A stretch of DNA of 64,000 bases from UBA3910 sp964626065 (lineage in GTDB: Bacteria > Bacillota > Limnochordia > Darwinibacteriales > Darwinibacteriaceae). Positions within the stretch are counted from its first letter, which is position 1. Every line of letters starts with the position of its first letter. The translations under genes and the position numbers were made by a program. Shown here one piece after another: positions 19,479 through 27,619 of the stretch. A model generated the notes under the pieces. It worked only from the letters and a program-made list of their open reading frames with translations. It did not search any database and was not told the origin of the DNA. Where the stretch lies: the NCBI GenBank assembly GCA_964626065.1, contig CAZVDE010000002.1, positions 1 to 64,000 of the forward strand. Direction: 5' to 3'.

Positions 19479-20096
19479 CTAGCGGGAGGAGTAGAGTTTG
19501 GCCACCCGTTCCCAGTCAATTACATTAAACAGCGCTTGAATATAATCGGCCCGCACGTTCTTGTATTTCAGGTAATACGCGTGTTCCCAAACGTCAATGC
19601 CCACCAGGGGCGTGAGTTTGCCTCCGTGGGACATGAGGGGATTATCTTGGTTGGGTGTGCTGGAGACAATAAGTTTTCCCGTTTGATCCGCCGCCAACCA
19701 GGCCCAGCCCGAACCAAAGACCCCCGCCGCCGCGGCGGACAGCTGCGTTTTAAGGCTGCCAAAATCACCGAAATCCTTTTTGATCCGCTCAGCCAGTTCG
19801 CCCGCGGGTTCCCGGCCCCCTTGGGGGCTGAGGATGTCAAAGTACAAGTTATGGTTGTAATAACCGCCGCCGTTATTGCGAACCGCCATCTTGAGAGCAG
19901 GGTCTTTGATTCTGTCCAAATCGCTTAAGATTGCTTCAATGCTTTGGCCGGCCAGCTCCGGCAGGTTTTTGAGGGCATTGTTCAGATTATTTGTATAGGC
20001 CGCGTGATGTTTACCGTAGTGCGTTTCCATTGTCAGCTGATCGATATGGGGTTCCAACGCCTTAAAATCATATTCCAATTGAATTTGCTTAAACAT
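19479..20096 (-). CDS. sodA: Superoxide dismutase, Fe/Mn family
   Basis: 205 residues from the ATG at 20096 (AGGAGA eight bases upstream); a longer frame from 20183 runs through the promoter. Metal ligands of the Fe/Mn fold are visible: the N-terminal His in METHYGKHHAAY, the His in YYNHNLY, and the C-terminal DVWEHAYY with Asp and His. GSGWAWL also fits. It converts superoxide to oxygen and peroxide. A Fur-type box lies directly upstream of its promoter and a strong terminator follows, so it is a single-gene unit. Confidence 0.95.
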   Translation of the reverse strand: MFKQIQLEYDFKALEPHIDQLTMETHYGKHHAAYTNNLNNALKNLPELAGQSIEAILSDLDRIKDPALKMAVRNNGGGYYNHNLYFDILSPQGGREPAGELAERIKKDFGDFGSLKTQLSAAAAGVFGSGWAWLAADQTGKLIVSSTPNQDNPLMSHGGKLTPLVGIDVWEHAYYLKYKNVRADYIQALFNVIDWERVAKLYSSR

Positions 20097-20133
20097 CCCA
20101 TCATCTCCTATCAATTTAGTCGGATTTGATTCT

Positions 20134-20162
20134 AGTCTAGCATACCCTCCACATAAATGCAA
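20134..20162 (-). promoter_or_regulatory. Promoter of sodA (sigma-A type, extended -10)
   Basis: Minus strand: TTGCAT (20162-20157), 17-base spacer ending in TGC, then TAGACT (20139-20134), 38 bases before the start codon. The TG ahead of the -10 is the extended element. Confidence 0.6.
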
Positions 20163-20163
20163 G

Positions 20164-20178
20164 TGATTATTATTATCA
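20164..20178. promoter_or_regulatory. Fur/PerR-family operator at the sodA promoter
   Basis: TGATTATTATTATCA matches the 7-1-7 Fur core TGATAATNATTATCA at all but one defined position. It touches the sodA -35 hexamer (20157-20162) and lies about 87 bases before the divergent decarboxylase gene. Fur-family control of sodA (by Fur or PerR) is well known; which member acts here cannot be told. Confidence 0.6.
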
Positions 20179-20264
20179 CACAATTATTTTTCTTCCCGGC
20201 CGGCACATATCTCTCTCGGTCTGTGCGTACGTTTTTAATTAGAATGACAGAGGGGGTGGGGAGG

Positions 20265-21892
20265 ATGGGCGCCAAGCAGCGGGAAACCCCGATTTTCAGC
20301 GGTTTGGCCCGTTATGCGCAGCAGGGCTGCCTTCCTTTTCATGTCCCGGGCCACAAAAGGGGTTTGGGCATGGATGGGGAATTTCGTGCCTTCATGGGTG
20401 CTGAAGTATTAGCTTTCGATGTGACTAACATTGACCCCCTTGACGATTTGCACCGGCCGAGGAGCATGATCAAGGCCGCGCAGTGCCTAGCGGCTCAGGC
20501 CTTTGGAGCGGATCGAACTTGGTTTTCGGTACAAGGTACCACCACTCCCATCATGGCCATGCTCATGGCCATCTGCGGCCCGGGGGACGAGGTAATTCTA
20601 CCCCGCAACATTCACCGCTCGGTTTTATCCGGCCTCATTTTTTCCGGGGCCAAGCCCATCTTTCTTCCGCCACCCCTAGATGGCCTTTTAGGCATCAACC
20701 ACTGCCTGCGGCCGGAACAGGTGGNNNNNNNNNNNNNNNNNNNNNNNNNNNNNNNNNNNNNNNNNNNNNNNNNNNNNNNNNNNNNNNNNNNNNNNNNNNN
20801 NNNNNNNNNNNNNNNNNNNNNNNNCCACCCCTAGATGGCCTTTTAGGCATCAACCACTGCCTGCGGCCGGAACAGGTGGAAAGGGCCTTAAAAGAAAATC
20901 CCGCCTGTAAGGGGGTCTTGATCATTAATCCCACCTATTATGGTTTTGCCGGCGACTTGGCCCGCATCGTGCAGATCTGCCATGCCGCTGGGGTACCTGT
21001 TTTAGTTGATGAGGCGCACGGCAGCCATTTTTATTTTCACCCCGGCCTGCCTCTTAGCGCCATGGAGGCGGGGGCGGATTTGGCCGCGGTCAGTGTCCAT
21101 AAACTGGGCGGGTCTTTAACGCAAAGTTCACTTTTGCATCAGCGCGGTGACAGGATCTCGCCTCGGCGCATCCAAACGCTGCTTAATTCTTTGACAACTA
21201 CTTCCGCATCTTTCCTGCTTTTAGCCTCACTGGATACTGCCAGGCGCCATTTAGCGCTGCACGGGAAGGAAATATTGGCGCGTGTCATGGAATTGGCGGA
21301 AGGGGCCCGGCGCGAAATCAATAAAATTCCGGGCCTGTGGTGCCCGGGGGCGGAGGTTGTTGAAAAGGGCGGCTCCATTGCGGGGGTCGATCTGACTAAA
21401 CTTGTTATTTCCGTGTGCCGGCTGGGAATCAGCGGGCGGCAGGCGGAGCGATGGTTGGGCAGGAATAAGCGGGTTGCGGTGGAGCTGGGGGATTTGCACA
21501 ATGTTCTCTGCATTATTACGGAAGGGGATAACCGGGCAACGATTGGGGCTTTGGTGGCAGCCTTCCGGGCCTTGAGCCGTGAATTTGCCGCCCGGCCTAA
21601 AAAGATGCGCGGCGGGCCTCTGCCCGGGCTTCCGGTGGCCCCGCGCCTGGAACTCACACCGCGGCAAGCCTTTTACGCCCCCAAAAGGTGCCTCAGCCTA
21701 AGGGATGCGGTGGGTGAGATCGCCGCGGAGTGGCTCATGACTTACCCACCGGGTATTCCTTTGATCCTGCCCGGTGAAGTTTTCGATCGGCTCACCTACG
21801 AAAGGATCCGTGCCTGCCAGGGGGCCGGCTTGACCATGCTGGGTTTGGAGGATCCCCTGCAGGAGAAGATGTGGGTAGTGAGCAGTGCTTAA
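20265..21892 (+). CDS. Orn/Lys/Arg decarboxylase-type PLP enzyme, interrupted only by a false gap
   Basis: The reading frame breaks at the 100-N gap, but removing the N and one copy of the flanking 55-base duplication rejoins both parts in the same frame and gives 490 residues. The enzyme is a fold-type I decarboxylase of the short SpeA/YaaO kind. FHVPGHKRG is at the N-terminus, VDEAHGSH binds PLP, SVHKLGGSLTQ carries the Schiff-base lysine, and a C-terminal PPGIPLILPGE segment is typical. Substrate (arginine, lysine or ornithine) is not certain. Start chosen at the ATG at 20265 behind AGAGGGGG; an ATG at 20244 has none. The MATE gene overlaps its end by eight bases. Confidence 0.88.
20670..20724 (+). 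repeat. 55-base duplication, left copy at the gap edge
   Basis: These 55 bases (starting CCACCCCTAGATGGCC) end exactly at the first N and are repeated identically right after the last N. This is the signature of unmerged overlapping contig ends, not a biological repeat. Confidence 0.95.
20725..20824. other. Scaffold gap of 100 N (probably false)
   Basis: Exactly 100 N between two identical 55-base ends. Deleting the N and one copy (155 bases) restores one uninterrupted reading frame, so no sequence is likely to be missing. Confidence 0.95.
20825..20879 (+). repeat. 55-base duplication, right copy at the gap edge
   Basis: Identical to 20670-20724. 55 is also a common assembly k-mer length, which fits contigs that ended at the same graph node. 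Confidence 0.95.
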
Positions 21893-23171
21893 AAGGCTGA
21901 CAGGCGGCGGAATGGGCCGCCTCTACCTGTCCTATTTGTGGCCCAGTGCCGCGGGCGCGCTGGTCAGTTCTTGTTACATTTTAACGGATACCATTTTCAT
22001 TGGGCGCGCTTTCGGCGGCCCTGGCCTTGCCGCACTCGATCTGGCGCTGCCTTTATATAATGCCTTTACTGCCCTGGGATATCTGCTGGGGGTGGGTGGA
22101 GCGGCCGCGTACAGCATTCGGCTGGGCCGGGATGAAAGGATCATTTGGCACAGTGTCATCTGCGGTTTGGGCCTATCAGCCGCAGTCTCTCTCGGGGGCC
22201 AACTGCTGTTGGGCCAATACTGCCCGGCGGTGGGCTATTTGCGCGATTATCTGGGTGTGCTTTTAATTTTCGCACCTTTTTTTGTGTTCAGTGCCCTGCT
22301 GGCCCCCATTGTTACTAATGATGGGGCGCCAAGGTTGGCCATGTGGGCTTTGGCCGGCGGCGCAGGCCTTAATATTGTCCTGGATTTGCTGTTTATTTTC
22401 AAGTTTGGCTGGGGCATGGCCGGGGCCGCACTCGCCACCGGGCTTGCCGCCGTGTGCAGCTTTGTCATTTTGGCTTCCCGTTTTCTCGCGGCGCACTCGG
22501 GCCTTAGCCTTACGGCGGGGCCGCTGTGCGGGAGGCTTGTGTTGTCCATAATGGCTAACGGCTTTCCTTCCTTTCTGGTTGAAACGGGTGCCGGTTTGAC
22601 GATTTTGTTTTTTAATCGGGCGCTAATGCCGTTGGCCGGGGAGCAAGGAATCGCGGTCCACGGCATTTTAGCTAACATTGCCCTGGTCAGTTCCGCCCTT
22701 TTTACCGGTATCGGCCAGGCCGCCCAGCCTTTAGTCAGCCATAACTACGGGCTCCGCCGCTGGCGGGGAGTTAGGCAGGTGCGCAACCTCTCTCTGACGG
22801 GCGCGGTGCTATTGGGCGGCCTAATCTGCCTGGCCGGGCAGATCTTTCCGGAAACTGTCGCCGCGGTATTTATCGGGACAGATGCCCGGGCCCATGCTGA
22901 ACTGCTCGCCGCGGCTGTGCCGGGCATCCGCCTCTATTTTTGGGCGTTCTTGCCCATGGGCGCCAATGCCGTGCTGACGATCTATTATCAAGCACTTGAA
23001 TTTGCGCTCCATGCCGCTATTTTGGCCATGGGCAGGGTTTGTGTGCTGATCCCCCTCGGCCTGCTGCTGCTGCCGCGCCGGTTTGGAGTGGCAGGTATAT
23101 GGCTTGTGCTGCCCTGTGCGGAGTGCTTGTCCTTAGTGTTGGGGTGGTGTGTGGCTAAACGGGACTTTTAA
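21885..23171 (+). CDS. MATE family multidrug/cation exporter (MepA/DinF-like)
   Basis: 428 residues with about 12 membrane helices and the MATE pattern: an N-terminal bundle (ILTDTIFIGRAFG, GLAALDLALPLYN) repeated in the second half (GQAAQPLVSHNYGLR). These proteins expel drugs or metabolites in exchange for H+ or Na+. The frame starts at a GTG overlapping the decarboxylase stop by eight bases; an ATG at 21912 is an alternative. Tight coupling suggests it might export the decarboxylase product, an inference from position only. It overlaps the convergent VanW gene by four bases. Confidence 0.88.
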   Translation: MLKRLTGGGMGRLYLSYLWPSAAGALVSSCYILTDTIFIGRAFGGPGLAALDLALPLYNAFTALGYLLGVGGAAAYSIRLGRDERIIWHSVICGLGLSAAVSLGGQLLLGQYCPAVGYLRDYLGVLLIFAPFFVFSALLAPIVTNDGAPRLAMWALAGGAGLNIVLDLLFIFKFGWGMAGAALATGLAAVCSFVILASRFLAAHSGLSLTAGPLCGRLVLSIMANGFPSFLVETGAGLTILFFNRALMPLAGEQGIAVHGILANIALVSSALFTGIGQAAQPLVSHNYGLRRWRGVRQVRNLSLTGAVLLGGLICLAGQIFPETVAAVFIGTDARAHAELLAAAVPGIRLYFWAFLPMGANAVLTIYYQALEFALHAAILAMGRVCVLIPLGLLLLPRRFGVAGIWLVLPCAECLSLVLGWCVAKRDF

Positions 23172-24145
23172 GGGCCGTACTCAATGTAATTGGGCAGGGG
23201 GCGGTAGTAGTCAACCCCAAGTTCGCGTTTGGCCTTAATGCCGCCGGGATATTCCACTTCCACCCAGGTGCGCACGGTAAGGCCGGGGGCCCCTTCGAGC
23301 GAACGCATTTCACCCGGGGCCAAGTTGCGATTTCTGCGTTTAATCGTCCAAGTGGGAACACGGTTCATTTCTTCTCTCTGCCACTCCACCAGCGGCGGGT
23401 CGTATTGGCCGTAGAGGGCAATGTAAAGCGTTGTATCCTGCACCGCGGCCCACAGCACAAGGGGGTGGCCTTTGTTATTCAGGAAGCGCACATCCTTTAA
23501 TCCCCAAAGAATGGTGGCGTCACGGCCCGGCGGTACGTAGGGCACAGGCATGCTGTGGGGGTGGCGTTCCACCAAGTGCAGGTCACTGTGGACGCCCAGG
23601 TTGTACATGGTAGTGGCTACTTTGCAGATTCCCCCGCCCGTGGTTGTGCCGATTTGCCCGTTGGCATACAAAGGCCCCGGGCCGAAACCCCTGTTTTTTG
23701 TCCGAGGCCCGATCGCTTGATTTAAAGAAAAAATAGCGCCCGGTTCGATGACAGTGCCGCTTAAGTATTCTGCTGCCGTTGTTACATTGTGTTCCTCCTG
23801 CAGGATGGGATCGGGCAGTGTGGTGCGGAAGGCATTGATGAACAGGTAGGCGGAATACCTGAGGCGGGCGTCCGTCAGGTCCAAGGGCGGGGCGGCGTAC
23901 CAGGGCAGATCCTCCTCAGCAACGGGCCCATACAGTTTGTTGCCCAAGCCGGCGCCTACCGGCAGGGCCGGTCTTGCGCCCGAAACGGCGAGGCTTGCTA
24001 GGCCATCCTCACTCCACAGCCGGGCCGGCAGGATGGGATCAGGAGAAAACCGGAATTGGTTGAGGTAGGCGGAGAGGGCCAGCTGTGCTCCTATTACCAA
24101 GAAAACAAAGGCGGCCCGCAGCCTGTTGTTCCTTTTCCCACCCAT
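23168..24145 (-). CDS. VanW family protein
   Basis: 325 residues from the ATG at 24145 (GAGGGGGG seven bases upstream; an in-frame GTG at 24193 is the longer option). One N-terminal membrane helix (LRAAFVFLVIGAQLALSAYL) is followed by an extracytoplasmic domain. The VanW signature is clear: PGAIFSLNQAIGPRT, GGGICKVATTMYN, and HPHSMPVPYVPPGRDAT with a late WG. VanW proteins occur widely in Bacillota and in some vancomycin-resistance clusters; their biochemical role is unsettled, with cell-envelope function assumed. Confidence 0.9.
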   Translation of the reverse strand: MGGKRNNRLRAAFVFLVIGAQLALSAYLNQFRFSPDPILPARLWSEDGLASLAVSGARPALPVGAGLGNKLYGPVAEEDLPWYAAPPLDLTDARLRYSAYLFINAFRTTLPDPILQEEHNVTTAAEYLSGTVIEPGAIFSLNQAIGPRTKNRGFGPGPLYANGQIGTTTGGGICKVATTMYNLGVHSDLHLVERHPHSMPVPYVPPGRDATILWGLKDVRFLNNKGHPLVLWAAVQDTTLYIALYGQYDPPLVEWQREEMNRVPTWTIKRRNRNLAPGEMRSLEGAPGLTVRTWVEVEYPGGIKAKRELGVDYYRPLPNYIEYGP

Positions 24146-24196
24146 TCCGCAGCCCCCCTCATGCCTTTGTTCAACTCTATGAACAATATTCACCGC

Positions 24197-25339
24197 TTAT
24201 GAGGGCGGACGGAACCAAAAGTTGAGCCAATATTTCTCGAAAAGACTTTTTGTTACGGCCGCGGCGAAATTGGGTGAGGAGATAGAGAATCTAGGCGGCA
24301 CACGGAAAGACTTTAGGCTGACGAAGCAGCCCCGGCCTGTCTCGGTGAGCATGGAAGCGCCCAAAGCACCCCCTTGAAAGCGAAATCGGGGTTTTTCACC
24401 GGCGATCTCCAAGGCAATGTTGCGGGCCACGACCTCTGCCTCATAATGGGCGTAAAACCCCACCTTAGGCAGTGTTGGCGTCCCGACCGCATCACCTATG
24501 GCATACACATCCTGCGCATCCATGGCCAGTGTGTGGCGATTCACTTTCAGCCAGCCCTGCCTATCCCGCAGAGCGGGGGACGTAAACAGGGCAGGGCCGA
24601 AATGGAGGGGGATGCCGATAATCAGATCAGCCGGAATCCGCCGGCCTCCTTCAAGCAGTAGGCCGTTTTTTTCCACCGCTTGCACTCGGGCCCTGGTGAT
24701 GACCTGAATGCGCCTTTTTTGGAAAAGTCGCAGGTACTTATGGCTGGTAGTCAGGCCCCCCGTTTCCAGGGGGAATTTTTCCGGGGTGACAAATACGAGG
24801 CGCACTCGGTCGGCAAGGCCGCGGCGGTTGAAGTATTCTCGCAATAGAAAGCTCAGTTCATAAGGGGCAATGGCACCCGTGAAGGGAAGGCCGGCGATAA
24901 ACAGCACAACCTGCCCACGGCTGAATCGGGTAAGTGTTTCGTGCAGCCGGGCCGCTTCTAATAAATCGTAGGGGTCATGGGCGAACCGGGCCTGCCCCGG
25001 CAGCGCGTTTGTAGTGCGCCTAGCACCAAGTGCAATAATTAGGTAGTCATATTTTAAAAAGCCGCACTCCGTTTCCACCGTTTTTTCTTGCGGGCTGATC
25101 CCTTTTACTTCCGCCTGTAAAAAGCGGACATTATCATTTTGCAAAAGGGCCAGGGGGCGTGTAATCTGCCGCGGTTGGCGCCGGCCCACAATTAATAGGG
25201 GCAGGGCGGCCAAAAAGCGGTGGCTGCAGCTTTTGTCCACCAAGGTGATCTGCTGTCCGGGCGGCAGTGCCTTGCGCAGTACATTGGCTGCCGCCACACC
25301 CCCCGTACCGCCGCCCAAAATCACAATTTGCCTACCCAT
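24197..25339 (-). CDS. FAD-dependent pyridine nucleotide oxidoreductase (SQR/NDH-2-like)
   Basis: 380 residues from the ATG at 25339 (AAGGTGAG upstream; an earlier start at 25369 is possible). A Rossmann FAD site opens the protein (VILGGGTGGVAAAN), a second dinucleotide site lies mid-chain, and AIGDAVGTPTLPKVGFYAHYEAE is the C-terminal FAD motif. The tail SLFEKYWLNFWF looks amphipathic and membrane-binding, as in sulfide:quinone reductases. I could not confirm the catalytic cysteine pair of true SQRs, so electron donor (sulfide, NADH or other) is open. It lies just downstream of the Sec-peroxiredoxin gene, separated by a terminator. Confidence 0.82.
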   Translation of the reverse strand: MGRQIVILGGGTGGVAAANVLRKALPPGQQITLVDKSCSHRFLAALPLLIVGRRQPRQITRPLALLQNDNVRFLQAEVKGISPQEKTVETECGFLKYDYLIIALGARRTTNALPGQARFAHDPYDLLEAARLHETLTRFSRGQVVLFIAGLPFTGAIAPYELSFLLREYFNRRGLADRVRLVFVTPEKFPLETGGLTTSHKYLRLFQKRRIQVITRARVQAVEKNGLLLEGGRRIPADLIIGIPLHFGPALFTSPALRDRQGWLKVNRHTLAMDAQDVYAIGDAVGTPTLPKVGFYAHYEAEVVARNIALEIAGEKPRFRFQGGALGASMLTETGRGCFVSLKSFRVPPRFSISSPNFAAAVTKSLFEKYWLNFWFRPPS

Positions 25340-25370
25340 ATGCTCACCTTCCCTGCATAACTTGCCCAAA

Positions 25371-25402
25371 AATAAAAAACCCAGCCCGTTAAGGACTGGG
25401 TT
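25371..25402 (-). terminator. Rho-independent terminator after the peroxiredoxin gene
   Basis: Minus strand AACCCAG pairs with CTGGGTT, extended inside by TCC/GGG, followed by a T-run (GGTTTTTTATT). Confidence 0.88.
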
Positions 25403-25417
25403 TGCAGGCGGCTCGGC

Positions 25418-26131
25418 CTAATCTTCAAAGGCCTCTTTCACTTTCCATTCTTTCCACACTTTGCCTACCAGATCGGGGCCGGGGCGCAGTACTTTTTTGC
25501 CCGGTTTCCAACCGGCGGGCATAACTTCGGCGCCCTTTGTTTTGCGCACGTGTTGGAACGCCTTGATTTGACGCAGTGTTTCTTGTACGTTGCGCCCCAC
25601 AGGGGGGGTCATTACTTCGAAGGCCTGGACGATTCCATCCGGATCGATTAAGAAACGGCCCCTGGTCTCGACCCCTTCTTCCTCATTATAAACGCCATAC
25701 AATCTGCCCACATTGCCATTTTGGTCCGAAAGCATGGGGAAGGGGACGTCTTTGCCCAACATTTTGGAGAGTTCGTTTTCGTTCCATATTTTATGAACAA
25801 AAACACTGTCAACGCTAACCGAGAGGACTTCAACGCCCAATTCTTCAAACTCAGGGTATTTTTCAGCAACTGCTGAAACTTCGGTTGCTCAAACGAAGGT
25901 GAAGTCACCCGGATAGAAGCAGAGCATAACCCACTTTCCGTGATAGTTTTCTAAGCTGATTTCGCCAAATTTGCCCTGATGATAAGCGGGGGCAGTAAAT
26001 TGAGGGGCTGGTTTTCCTACTTGCAGCATAGTTTTTTTATCTCCTTTCTCCATTTCCGCGGCCAGTCCGGGCTCAACTGCGGGTTTAGCTTGGCCCGCGG
26101 GCCTTTGGCAGCCGGCAGCAAATTCTTTCAT
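25418..26131 (-). CDS. prxU: Selenocysteine-containing peroxiredoxin (UGA at the peroxidatic position)
   Basis: 237 residues if the in-frame TGA at 25891-25889 is read as selenocysteine 81. The text around it is GDFTFV-U-ATEV, where ordinary peroxiredoxins have DFTFVCPTE; the catalytic Cys is exactly the residue encoded by UGA. Both sides are conserved peroxiredoxin in one frame: CFYPGDFTFV before, then VLSVSVDSVFVHKIW, FPMLSDQNGNVGRLYGVY, RGRFLIDPDG and PPVGRNVQETLRQ. AAGGAGG before the ATG at 26131 fixes the start, and a terminator follows. A hairpin of SECIS type begins 10 bases after the UGA. The tail reads EVMPAGWKPG where AhpC-type enzymes have the resolving Cys (EVCPA), so the partner thiol is not in the usual place; Cys8 and Cys71 remain. 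It reduces peroxides in the cytoplasm. Confidence 0.88.
25861..25891 (-). promoter_or_regulatory. SECIS-like hairpin with the recoded UGA
   Basis: On the transcript the UGA (25891-25889) is followed after 10 bases by UUUCAGC, loop AGUU, GCUGAAA: seven perfect pairs (25878-25861). The apical loop starts 18 bases past the UGA and has G in its second position, in line with the known loose consensus for bacterial SECIS elements, which SelB binds. Confidence 0.75.
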
Positions 26132-26186
26132 TTTTAATCCTCCTTAAGCTTTTTAATAGTAGCCATTACTAATTTCCCCATAAAAC

Positions 26187-26198
26187 GAGGAATTCCTC
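26187..26198. promoter_or_regulatory. Perfect 12-base palindrome upstream of the peroxiredoxin gene
   Basis: GAGGAATTCCTC, 56 bases upstream of the peroxiredoxin start and also in front of the divergent MFS gene. Possible operator; no regulator is recognisable from it, and chance is not excluded. Confidence 0.3.
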
Positions 26199-26285
26199 CT
26201 TTTTACCAAAACTTTCTCTGAGAACAGGCACTTTGCTTAAGGAAGGGAATTGGGCGGCAACGGAGAAAACATGGAGGTGTATGCA

Positions 26286-27596
26286 ATGGTAAAATTTACT
26301 GAAGAAAGGGGTTTGAACATGAAGTTAAATTACAGGCGAACATTTTTCATCGGTTTGGCATTTATGTCCATTTCGGCTTTTTGGCAGTTGTACGACAGTA
26401 TTATCCCCCTGATTTTGAAGCATACCTTCGAGATTGGGGATACCTTGGCGGGGGCAATAATGGCCATTGATAACGTCTTGGCCCTATTTATGCTGCCCTT
26501 ATTCGGGGCGCTTTCCGATAAAGTGGACACGAAAATCGGCAAGCGGATGCCCTTTATTGTGGGGGGTACGACTGTGGCCGTAATTGCCATGGTGCTTTTG
26601 CCCGTGGCGGACAATCTGGTCAGCCTGCCCCTATTCGCGGTAGTGCTTATGCTGACCCTGGTGGCCATGAGTACCTATCGTTCTCCCGCAGTGGCGCTCA
26701 TGCCTGACGTAACGCCTAAACCGCTGCGGTCCCAGGCCAACGGAATTATTAATCTCATGGGGGCGCTAGGCGCGGTGTTCTCTTTGCTTTTAATTTCTAA
26801 ACTTGTACCGGCCACGGCACAGCCCAACTACATGCCCCTTTTCGCCATTGTAGCCGGGTTTATGGTTTTTACCGTCGTGGTTTTATTCACTACCGTCAAA
26901 GAGAAGAAACTGGCGGCAGAGATGGCTGTTTATAACCGGGAAGAGGAAGAAGAAACAGGTGACAAGGGCAAGGGGGGGCGCATGGAGCCTGCCGTCTACC
27001 GCAGCTTCCTCTTTATCTTGGCCTCTATCTTTTTTTGGTTCTTTTCTTATAATGCCGTCACTACCGCCTTTTCCAAGTATGCCCAGGATTTTTTGGGAAT
27101 TGAAGGGGGCGGTTTCGCGAGCATCCTCATGCTGGCCACCATTGCGGCGGTAGTTGCCTTTGTTCCCGCCGGTTTTATCGCGGCCAAGATCGGTAGAAAG
27201 AAGACAATTATGGGAGGCATCGTGCTCATGACGGTATCTTTTACTACCGCTGCGTTTTTCACATCTTACACCCCTGCGCTGAGCGTGCTCTTAGTGCTGA
27301 TTGGCTTCGGCTGGGCCTCCATTAACGTCAATTCTTATCCGATGGTTGTGGAAATGTCTAGGGGCTCGGATGTGGGCCGCTTTACTGGGTACTACTATAC
27401 TGCTTCCATGTCTGCGCAGATTTTGACGCCCATTTTATCCGGTTTTTTCCTGGAACATGTGAGCTACCGCACCCTATTTCCCTATGCGGCAGTGTTTATG
27501 ATTATTGCCTTAATTACCATGAGCCAAGTCAAGCACGGTGACAGCAAGGCGCAAGTTTCCGAAAATAAGTTGGAAATGTTGGATGTGGAAGACTAA
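26286..27596 (+). CDS. MFS transporter (sugar-transporter-like)
   Basis: 436 residues from the ATG at 26286 with GGAGGT seven bases upstream; the ATG at 26319 (MKLNYRRTFFIG) is an equally sensible start, since the first helix begins right after it. Twelve membrane helices in two bundles are separated by a charged loop (EEEEETGDKGKGG). The cytoplasmic loop GALSDKVDTKIGKRMPFIVGG matches the MFS motif A style seen in GPH/SLC45-like sugar carriers. Substrate unknown. The first chromate-type gene follows after 23 bases, so they may share a transcript. Confidence 0.85.
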   Translation: MVKFTEERGLNMKLNYRRTFFIGLAFMSISAFWQLYDSIIPLILKHTFEIGDTLAGAIMAIDNVLALFMLPLFGALSDKVDTKIGKRMPFIVGGTTVAVIAMVLLPVADNLVSLPLFAVVLMLTLVAMSTYRSPAVALMPDVTPKPLRSQANGIINLMGALGAVFSLLLISKLVPATAQPNYMPLFAIVAGFMVFTVVVLFTTVKEKKLAAEMAVYNREEEEETGDKGKGGRMEPAVYRSFLFILASIFFWFFSYNAVTTAFSKYAQDFLGIEGGGFASILMLATIAAVVAFVPAGFIAAKIGRKKTIMGGIVLMTVSFTTAAFFTSYTPALSVLLVLIGFGWASINVNSYPMVVEMSRGSDVGRFTGYYYTASMSAQILTPILSGFFLEHVSYRTLFPYAAVFMIIALITMSQVKHGDSKAQVSENKLEMLDVED

Positions 27597-27619
27597 TTTA
27601 CACTAGAAGGGGCACGGCG

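Noticed and set aside
20670..20879. Short direct repeat or insertion target duplication in the decarboxylase gene
   Set aside because: The repeat ends exactly at the N on both sides and collapsing it restores the gene, which points to unmerged contigs.
25889..25891. TGA read as a nonsense mutation making the peroxiredoxin a pseudogene
   Set aside because: It falls exactly on the catalytic residue, the frame and conservation continue intact after it, signals at both ends are strong, and a SECIS-like hairpin follows.
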